From assembly GCF_002288365.1 (NCBI RefSeq), contig NZ_CP016782.1, positions 310,001 to 374,000 on the forward strand: DNA of 64,000 nucleotides. The letters run 5' to 3'. This document shows, in pieces, positions 59,066 to 64,000 of the stretch; position 1 is the first letter of the stretch, and every line of letters begins with the position of its first letter. The notes beneath the pieces are model-generated. The model was not told where the DNA came from and searched no databases. It saw only the letters and a list, made by a program, of their open reading frames with translations. This stretch comes from Candidatus Planktophila limnetica. GTDB taxonomy: Bacteria; Actinomycetota; Actinomycetes; Nanopelagicales; Nanopelagicaceae. The translations under genes and the position numbers were made by a program.

Positions 59066-59947
59066 ATGAAAGTTCAATTCAATACAAAATTTCTTGCAGC
59101 CCTTGGCACTGCTCTTTGGACGTGGCATCTTTTTGCTCCAAATTCACTGGGGGGAAATCTGAATTATTTCACACAGGACTTCAAGTTCTCATATTTACTT
59201 GATGGGCTTATTTGGGATGCAACAATTTTCATCCTTTTAGGATTAATCATCTCAATGACAATTCCAAATCAAAGAATATTGTGGCTAGAACTTGGGTTGA
59301 TTACGAGTTACTTTGGAAAATTGGTAGTTTTCTTTATCCAAGATTTATCCATTCAAACTTGGGTTTTATTTGGCGGATTCCTTTGTTATCTGGCTCATTT
59401 CGTACTGTCAACTGATATCAAATTATTTTTCAGAAAAGGTAATGAATTAGTAGATAGAATTATTTCATATGTTGCACTTATTCCTTTGGCATTGTTGATA
59501 ATAAGTTGGGCTTTACCTTTCACTAAAACAACGTATCAAACTAATGGTCAAATGACATTTAAAGGTACTGGAACTGATACCTTTATTGAGACGTGTTGTA
59601 CCGCCTTTGAAACTGGTTGGCAAAACAATGTAATTGCAATTTTTAGATTCGTATCAATTTTGTTTTTTCTCTTGCTTATTATTCTTGGGTTTAATATAAG
59701 TAAAACTGTTTTTATTCCTGCTTTATATTTTAGTACGTACAGTGTTGCTATTTGGATTTCTGGCTGGGGCCAGCAACCTGCTGAACCGTTTTCAGAGTGG
59801 ACTCAGGAATTGATTGATAAGTATCTACTCACAATAAAAGTTACTGGAATGCTTGGTGGATTTTTATATACATTTGCTTTGATTGCACTATTCGTCATTT
59901 TCTTGTTTCCAAGCGTGATTTCGGACAGAAAGAAAATCAGCGATTGA
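59066..59947 (+). CDS. Element-encoded polytopic membrane protein
   Basis: 293 residues from ATG 59066 with GAAAGG about eight bases upstream; the in-frame ATG at 58979 overlaps the lipoprotein. Eight or so hydrophobic helices are spread through the sequence, with an extracellular-looking loop containing CCTAFETGWQNNVI and another with WGQQPAEPFSEWTQ. No transporter motif is recognised. It follows the lipoprotein gene closely and may work with it at the cell surface. Confidence 0.6.
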   Translation: MKVQFNTKFLAALGTALWTWHLFAPNSLGGNLNYFTQDFKFSYLLDGLIWDATIFILLGLIISMTIPNQRILWLELGLITSYFGKLVVFFIQDLSIQTWVLFGGFLCYLAHFVLSTDIKLFFRKGNELVDRIISYVALIPLALLIISWALPFTKTTYQTNGQMTFKGTGTDTFIETCCTAFETGWQNNVIAIFRFVSILFFLLLIILGFNISKTVFIPALYFSTYSVAIWISGWGQQPAEPFSEWTQELIDKYLLTIKVTGMLGGFLYTFALIALFVIFLFPSVISDRKKISD

Positions 59948-60015
59948 ATAAGCGAACGAATCAACTGACTGATTGATTATCAGTAGGGCTTGTACTTATA
60001 TGTCAACAAAAAACT

Positions 60016-61173
60016 TTATAACAAATCTAAGAATTCAATAACAGAAATCACTGTTATTCCATAATCTCTGGCTTTCTTAGTTTTACCGGACATGGAAGAT
60101 TTATCTGCCGCCACTAGTAAGTCACAAGTTTTCTTAGTCACACTTGACACAGGTACTAAGCCGGCCTTGATTGCAAATGACTCTAAAGTTTCTCTTGATA
60201 ACTCCTCTCCATTTTTTCCAATTGCAGTTCCTGTGAAGCAAACCTTCAGACCAGGTTTTAAGGCCATCTGACTTCCGGTTACATCAGATTCTGTAGGTTG
60301 GTTATAGACAAGGCCTAACGTACTTGCCGCTTTTTCTATAAGCGCTTGCTCGGTTACAGAAACGTAACTGTCTCTCTTTGCTGCTGCGATTATCTGATTG
60401 AGAAACGCATCGTGAATCTCGTTCTGCTTATTTGCTGCGATACCTAGTGTCTGAGCCCATCCGTTTAGATAATTCAATTCATCCGCAGTTATCTCAAAGT
60501 CACTCATTACGGACGATAAAGCGTCCCAGTAGGAAAGTTCAGGACCAGTCTCCTTTGATTGGCCGAGGCCATGAATGATTCGGCGAAGGTTTTGTTGACC
60601 TGGTTTATGGTCTGCGGACATCGCTGCCCGTGAGACTAGTTGTGGAGATTTTGCCTGTGTGTCATGGAGAACTGAAATTGGAGTCAAACCCCTTTGATTG
60701 GCTGTAGCTTCTTGGAAGACCTTCAAAAAGATTAATGCCGTAGCCCGTGCATCAGTGAGGGCACGGTGGGCTGAAACATTTGTAATCCCATATTCCTGAC
60801 ACGCCATTTCCAATTTAAGTTTTGTGGCCTGTAAAGTACAAAAGCCTGAACCCAGGTCTATTTCTTTTTTTATTCTTGAAAATTCTTGCTCTAGCATCCT
60901 TTGGTCAAAGGACAGATTATGCGCAACTATGAATGTTCCATTGATAAGCCTTGATAATTCTGAACTAATTTCCTCGAATGTAGGAGCTAAAGATACGAGT
61001 TCGGGAGTTATGCCGTGAATATTTGAATTCGCGATATCTCGTTCCGGATTGATTAAGGTTTCCCATTCCTGGACGATTTCACTTCCTTCAACAAGTACCA
61101 CAGCAATTTCTACTACGCGGTCTTTTTTCCCAAAACCAGTAGTTTCCGTATCGATAACCGCAAATCTTTCCAT
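60016..61173 (-). CDS. DnaQ-like 3'-5' exonuclease with C-terminal BRCT domain
   Basis: 385 residues. DEDDh exonuclease (about 1-170): DTETTG, HNLSFDQ, HRALTDARAT with the last His-Asp pair in place. A middle helical region (about 215-300) resembles TerB-like domains (inferred). A C-terminal BRCT domain (about 305-385) shows LKVCFTGTAIG and the aromatic end. Such exonuclease-BRCT proteins occur in actinobacteria and their mobile elements, possibly in DNA repair or element maintenance. TAGATT (61180-61185, minus strand) lies six bases before the ATG. Confidence 0.85.
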   Translation of the reverse strand: MERFAVIDTETTGFGKKDRVVEIAVVLVEGSEIVQEWETLINPERDIANSNIHGITPELVSLAPTFEEISSELSRLINGTFIVAHNLSFDQRMLEQEFSRIKKEIDLGSGFCTLQATKLKLEMACQEYGITNVSAHRALTDARATALIFLKVFQEATANQRGLTPISVLHDTQAKSPQLVSRAAMSADHKPGQQNLRRIIHGLGQSKETGPELSYWDALSSVMSDFEITADELNYLNGWAQTLGIAANKQNEIHDAFLNQIIAAAKRDSYVSVTEQALIEKAASTLGLVYNQPTESDVTGSQMALKPGLKVCFTGTAIGKNGEELSRETLESFAIKAGLVPVSSVTKKTCDLLVAADKSSMSGKTKKARDYGITVISVIEFLDLL

Positions 61174-61397
61174 TTGCGTAATCTACTCCCGGGCTACGTG
61201 GATGAGAAGGGCTATGACCCTAGGTAGTTAAATTTGAGCGTGTGCTAAATAAATAGAGCCTCTTCTAAATTTTTTCGTACAAAAGCACTCAGTCAAATAC
61301 CCTCAGTGCCGTACGACAGTACGGACAGTTTTTCATATGATGTTGTTTACCAAAAGTTCACACAAAAAAGTGTTCGTTTAGCCTGTTTGAACGGATT
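61174..61397. other. Non-coding region of the element, left part
   Basis: Between the exonuclease start and the structured block lie 224 bases with no supported gene. They hold the exonuclease promoter, a perfect 6-bp hairpin CCGTAC/GTACGG (61309-61324) followed by CAGTTTTT, and short A/T tracts. The T-run makes a weak intrinsic terminator on the plus strand possible. TTGACT occurs on the minus strand (61291-61296). Confidence 0.45.
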
Positions 61398-61539
61398 AAT
61401 ACATATAGAGGCTATTTATTTTTAGCAAATTCATAGCCTGGAATTTGCTCAGTCAGTAGATTCAGTACTGCGCAAATCTATAGAAGATTTGCGTTACAGA
61501 AATCTGTACAACTGGTTACTGACTGCCTCTATCTATATT
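61398..61539. repeat. 142-bp nested palindromic block, possible structured RNA or recombination/replication site
   Basis: Outer arms AATACATATAGAGGC (61398-61412) and GCCTCTATCTATATT (61525-61539) pair at 13 of 15 positions. Inside: AGCAAATTC (61424-61432) with GAATTTGCT (61441-61449), perfect 9 bp, loop 8; CAGTCAGTA (61450-61458) with TACTGACTG (61517-61525), perfect 9 bp; within it CGCAAATCT (61471-61479) with AGATTTGCG (61485-61493), perfect 9 bp, loop 5, and TACAG (61495-61499) with CTGTA (61504-61508). No reading frame fits. The whole forms a multibranched fold on either strand. Confidence 0.7.
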
Positions 61540-61587
61540 GACATGGGATACCTATGCCAAAATTGGCGGCTTTGAGCAAAGGCAAAA

Positions 61588-62340
61588 CTATAAATTTTTC
61601 AGATACTTTTCCAGGGCCACTCCTGCATCATCAATCTCACTGTCCAGCACTGAGGTGTATACCTTGAGAGTCATTAGTGGGTCGGAATGTCCAAGTAATT
61701 TCTGAGCGGTGGTTACGTGAATTCCTTGTGTCTTAAGTAGGTAGGCATATGTCCTTCTAAAACTATGGACAGTGACACCGTGCTTATTTGCGCACTGCTG
61801 CAGAGGCTTGTAACTAAGAGGAAGTTGCTTGAAATGTCCGAGGTAAGGAACCTTTCTCACACTCGACTTGGATTTACAGGGACCATTGACAGTTTTGTGT
61901 ACGAATACAAAGCCATCTCGAATATCCATCTCTCGAAGGGCAGCAGCTTCTGACCATCTCAATCCGTGAAGGGCTAAGAATCTAATCTGTTCGTTATACC
62001 GACCCCAATCCAACGCATCCACATCTTCCCAAGGCAAGAACTTTTTATCTGCTACTTGGATAGGTGCAGTCCGCAATCCTTCAGCAGGATTGGCAGAGGA
62101 AACTTTATAAATCCGTGCTTCTCGGTACAGGGTTTTAACCAACATTAAACAGTGACGAGCAGTTTGTGGCGGAAGTGAAATCAACTTTTGTTGAAGCACA
62201 ACAGAGTCCACATCATCGAGGCTCATAAGCCCGATGACGGGCGCTAAATGGCGCTTATAGAGTCGCTTGTAATCGTGCAGAGTCTTTGGTCGAACATTCA
62301 AAACGTTCCAGGCAGTCTCTGCCCATTCATTTACTAACAT
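61588..62340 (-). CDS. Tyrosine recombinase (phage-type integrase)
   Basis: 250 residues, shorter than most tRNA integrases. N-terminal core-binding domain (about 1-85: ETAWNVLNVRPKTLHDYKRLYKRHL). The catalytic domain has the first Arg in LHGLRWSEAAAL, HSFRRTYAYLL (HxxR), LLGHSDPLMTLKVY with the tyrosine nucleophile. The usual arm-binding N-terminal domain is missing or tiny. It lies next to the tRNA-Lys site it would target. Its ribosome-binding site GGAAGG is eight bases before the ATG and is held in a hairpin. Confidence 0.9.
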   Translation of the reverse strand: MLVNEWAETAWNVLNVRPKTLHDYKRLYKRHLAPVIGLMSLDDVDSVVLQQKLISLPPQTARHCLMLVKTLYREARIYKVSSANPAEGLRTAPIQVADKKFLPWEDVDALDWGRYNEQIRFLALHGLRWSEAAALREMDIRDGFVFVHKTVNGPCKSKSSVRKVPYLGHFKQLPLSYKPLQQCANKHGVTVHSFRRTYAYLLKTQGIHVTTAQKLLGHSDPLMTLKVYTSVLDSEIDDAGVALEKYLKNL

Positions 62341-62348
62341 TGAAATTA

Positions 62349-62365
62349 CCTTCCCTAAAGGAAGG
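62349..62365 (-). promoter_or_regulatory. Hairpin sequestering the integrase ribosome-binding site
   Basis: On the minus strand CCTTCC (62365-62360), loop TTTAG, GGAAGG (62354-62349) form a perfect 6-bp stem. GGAAGG is the Shine-Dalgarno sequence, eight bases before the integrase ATG. Folding would block translation, so a protein, RNA or ribosome event may be needed to open it. Confidence 0.6.
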
Positions 62366-62420
62366 ACCTACTGATTCATACTCACCAAGTCATTGACTAA
62401 AAGTAAGTATTTCTTCAGAG

Positions 62421-62440
62421 CCACTTACGCTCCTAAGTGG
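62421..62440. repeat. Hairpin at the right attachment site
   Basis: CCACTTA (62421-62427), loop CGCTCC, TAAGTGG (62434-62440), perfect 7 bp. It overlaps the tRNA-Lys 3' end and contains CTTACGCTC (62424-62432), also present in the loop of the second left-end hairpin. It may be tRNA transcript 3' processing or termination signal or a recombinase site. Confidence 0.55.
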
Positions 62441-62480
62441 GTTGTGAGGGACTCGAACCCCCGACCCGGTGATTAAGAGT
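62437..62480. repeat. Right attachment-site repeat within intact tRNA-Lys
   Basis: 44 bases identical to 58279-58322. It forms the 3' half of the functional tRNA-Lys and the inner boundary of the element. Confidence 0.92.
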
Positions 62481-62510
62481 CACCTGCTCTACCAACTGAG
62501 CTAACAACCC
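62438..62510 (-). tRNA. tRNA-Lys (anticodon CTT)
   Basis: 73 bases, full cloverleaf: acceptor GGGTTGT/ACAACCC, D-stem GCTC/GAGC, anticodon stem GGTGA/TCACC with loop CTCTTAA (anticodon CTT), T-loop TTCGAGT, discriminator A, no encoded CCA. Its 3' half is repeated at the left end of the element, so it is the integration target. Confidence 0.97.
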
Positions 62511-62592
62511 ATTTGAAGTGGGTGACTTCAAATGCTTGGCAGACCCTATCAGCGCGTGGACTGTAATTACCACTTGCTGATAAGCGCCTTAT

Positions 62593-63078
62593 TTAATGTG
62601 AATCCTGATATCTCTTATATGACGCGTTGATTTCAAGCTCTGCGGCGTCGTGGCCAACCCATTCTCCGCCGTGGACTTCTTTGCCTGGTTCTAGGGTTTT
62701 ATAGACTTCAAAGAAGTGCTTAATTTCTTCTAATTCATACATCGGAACATCTTTAAGATCAGTCAAACTTGATTTGCGGATATCACCGGCTGCAACACAG
62801 AGAAGTTTGTCATCGCCACCTTTTTCATCAGTCATACGAAACATTCCGATGACTCGACATGAAACAACACAGCCAGGAAATGTTGGTTCATCGAGCATGA
62901 CTAGCGCATCGAGTGGATCGCCATCATTTGAGAGTGTGTTTTTCACGAAACCATAATCATGTGGAAAGCGAGTTGCTGTGAAGAGCATTCGATCGAGTCG
63001 AACTTCTCCTGTGCGATGATCGATTTCATATTTGTTGCGACTACCTGCAGGAATTTCTACAACGACATCGAATATCAC
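62593..63078 (-). CDS. ppa: Inorganic pyrophosphatase (family I)
   Basis: 161 residues from GTG 63078, which follows AAGGAG by eight bases; upstream in-frame codons to 63114 are not used. The active-site signature DGDPLDALVMLDEP and the RNKYEIDH and ATRFPHDYGF blocks are intact. It hydrolyses pyrophosphate released by biosynthesis, in the cytoplasm. Between it and the tRNA-Lys is a short non-coding gap; tRNA-His is upstream. Confidence 0.96.
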   Translation of the reverse strand: MIFDVVVEIPAGSRNKYEIDHRTGEVRLDRMLFTATRFPHDYGFVKNTLSNDGDPLDALVMLDEPTFPGCVVSCRVIGMFRMTDEKGGDDKLLCVAAGDIRKSSLTDLKDVPMYELEEIKHFFEVYKTLEPGKEVHGGEWVGHDAAELEINASYKRYQDSH

Positions 63079-63124
63079 GGTGGCGCTCCTTAAAGTGTAA
63101 TTAATGCAGGACAAGAAATAGTGG

Positions 63125-63198
63125 GGTGAGCGACGGGGCTCGAACCCGCGACATCCCGGACCACAACCGGGTGCTCTACCAGCTGAGCTACGCCCACC
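63125..63198 (-). tRNA. tRNA-His (anticodon GTG)
   Basis: Acceptor GTGGGCG/CGCTCAC with G-1 at 63198 and discriminator C at 63125, as tRNA-His requires. Anticodon stem CCCGG/CCGGG with loop TTGTGGT (anticodon GTG). CCA follows the discriminator on the minus strand (63124-63122), so the end may be encoded, unlike the other two tRNAs here. Confidence 0.96.
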
Positions 63199-63212
63199 AT
63201 GAGGTGCTAATA

Positions 63213-63815
63213 CTACCCGCCAATGCGATCGGCTATCTCCTTTAATTGTGCGGACTCTGGGCCAGGGGCTGCAACAAATACTGCTTCTCGGTAGTACTTC
63301 AACTCAGCAATCGAATCTTTAATGTCGCCAAGGGCGCGATGATTGCCTGTCTTTGCAGGGGCTGCGAAATAAACTCGCGGAAACCAACGGCGTGATAACT
63401 CTTTAACCGAAGACACATCGATGGTGCGATAGTGCAAGAAGTTATTTAACGCGGGCATATCGCGGGTGATAAATGAGCGATCAACGCTTACAGAGTTTCC
63501 AGCCAGTGGCGACTTACCTTCGGCAGCTCCTGATGCAATCAGGTATGCAAGCACTTGTGCTTGCGCATCGGCCACAGAAATTCCTTGAGGGATCTCGGTG
63601 ATTAATCCGGAAGCAGTGTGCATATCTGTTACGTATTCATTCATCGCAGCCAACTGCGCATCAGTTGCTTTGATGACAACGTCTACTCCATCGCCGATAA
63701 CGTTGAGTTCGCTATCGGTGACAAGGACGGCAATTTCGACCAAAACGTCTTTTTCGAGGTCTAGGCCCGTCATCTCACAATCAATCCAGATCAGATGCGG
63801 GTGCTCAAGTGCCAT
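63213..63815 (-). CDS. orn: Oligoribonuclease
   Basis: 200 residues, DEDDh exonuclease fold: DCEMTGLDLEKD at the N-terminus, the middle Asp in DRSFITRDMP and the final HRALGDIKDSI. It degrades 2-5-base RNA fragments, including pGpG. TACATT (63822-63827, minus strand) lies six bases before the ATG, with no ribosome-binding site. tRNA-His is immediately downstream. Confidence 0.94.
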   Translation of the reverse strand: MALEHPHLIWIDCEMTGLDLEKDVLVEIAVLVTDSELNVIGDGVDVVIKATDAQLAAMNEYVTDMHTASGLITEIPQGISVADAQAQVLAYLIASGAAEGKSPLAGNSVSVDRSFITRDMPALNNFLHYRTIDVSSVKELSRRWFPRVYFAAPAKTGNHRALGDIKDSIAELKYYREAVFVAAPGPESAQLKEIADRIGG

Positions 63816-63926
63816 TGGGCAAATGTATCGGCCGCAGCGCTGATCGGCCTTAATTTCACCACCCGTTCACCTTCTCGTAACCATCCATCTGCCCATTTTC
63901 TCTGGAGAAATAGCATTATCACCCTC

Positions 63927-64000
63927 GTGAACACATCCGCACCGACCTTGCCGCCAAAGCGCGAGATCACCACGGTCCCACGATTTTCGGACAAAGTTTT
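63927..64000 (+). CDS. Start of an unknown gene (3' partial)
   Basis: An open frame from GTG 63927 to the window end would begin VNTSAPTLPPKREITTVPRFSDK, which has a plausible soluble-protein composition. CATTAT (63914-63919) lies seven bases before the GTG, consistent with a leaderless start. The overlapping minus-strand frame 63791-63994 seems less likely because it overlaps orn. Too short to name. Confidence 0.35.
   Translation, partial: MNTSAPTLPPKREITTVPRFSDKV

Larger units (their letters stand above)
58279..62480. mobile_element. Small integrative element inserted in tRNA-Lys(CTT)
   Basis: About 4.2 kb bounded by a perfect 44-bp direct repeat (58279-58322 and 62437-62480) equal to the 3' half of tRNA-Lys, which the right copy keeps intact. 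It carries a tyrosine recombinase at the right end (61588-62340), a lipoprotein, a polytopic membrane protein and an exonuclease-BRCT protein, and is more AT-rich by eye than the flanks. No replication, conjugation or phage structural genes are visible. This is typical of a small tRNA-targeted island or satellite. The boundaries are firm; mobility is inferred. Confidence 0.85.

Noticed and set aside
61174-61587. CRISPR-like array or coding gene in the 414-base element gap
   Set aside because: The repeats are inverted, not evenly spaced direct repeats, and no frame with a start and plausible composition spans it.
63791-63994. 67-codon minus-strand frame upstream of orn
   Set aside because: It overlaps the orn start by 25 bases, begins with TTG without a ribosome-binding site, and has no domain; a plus-strand leaderless GTG frame at 63927 fits better.

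Overview
The window looks like a piece of the chromosome of a small-genome actinobacterium, most likely a freshwater plankton lineage of the order Nanopelagicales (acI, 'Candidatus Planktophila' type). That placement is inferred. It rests on actinobacterial marker genes (two WhiB proteins, MtrA-MtrB, mycothiol deacetylase MshB, DUF3107, DUF3117, DUF3499, DUF5719, an Rv3235 homologue, PdtaS), on gene order that follows Mycobacterium and Streptomyces in blocks, on AT-leaning sequence unusual for Actinobacteria, and on very tight packing with many 1-4 base overlaps and divergent gaps as short as 22 bp.

Region by region. 1-11 kb: end of a polysaccharide-export ABC ATPase, a SpoIID-like protein, then dapD, LOG, DUF3117, pepA, O-methyltransferase, HtrA protease, TatB, Mrp, DUF1003 and an MgtE-N/CBS protein, which resembles the Rv1201c-Rv1232c order but lacks sigE-rseA. 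11-24 kb: EamA transporter, PHP phosphoesterase, MarC, MpaB-like protein, ParA-like ATPase, then DEAD-box helicase, DUF3107, TetR and MoeZ (the Rv3211-Rv3206c block), mshB, a cysteinyl-tRNA synthetase, a GNAT protein, fdxA and dapC (whose start is not a standard codon). 23-42.5 kb: mannose-1-phosphate guanylyltransferase, whiB2, a giant membrane glycosyltransferase, DUF5719, DUF3499, phosphomannomutase, ahcY, mtrA-mtrB, comF, secA, the Rv3235 homologue, a SAF/CpaE-like pair, pdtaS and whiB1. This is the Rv3264c-to-Rv3219 block with lpqB and hpf missing and with ahcY apparently of a different subfamily. 42.6-58.3 kb: tRNA-Arg, msrA-msrB, an amine-oxidase-like flavoprotein, a Cys/Met-metabolism PLP enzyme, TerC, a two-component pair, argG of the long E. 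coli type, small membrane proteins, a flavin monooxygenase and a split transketolase.

58.28-62.48 kb is the accessory part: a roughly 4.2-kb element integrated in the 3' half of a tRNA-Lys(CTT) gene. It has a perfect 44-bp direct repeat at both ends, a tyrosine recombinase whose ribosome-binding site is held in a hairpin, a lipoprotein, a polytopic membrane protein, an exonuclease-BRCT protein, and a 142-bp nested palindromic block (61398-61539) that could fold as a multibranched RNA or act as a recombination or replication site. The left end also carries a broken tRNA-Lys copy interrupted by two hairpins. 62.5-64 kb returns to core genes: tRNA-Lys, ppa, tRNA-His, orn and the start of one more gene.

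A window-wide signal is the spacing of promoter-like -10 hexamers exactly 6-7 bases before the ATG at many genes without a Shine-Dalgarno sequence, which predicts abundant leaderless transcripts. Genes inside operons instead use start-stop overlaps or clear AAGGAG-type sites.
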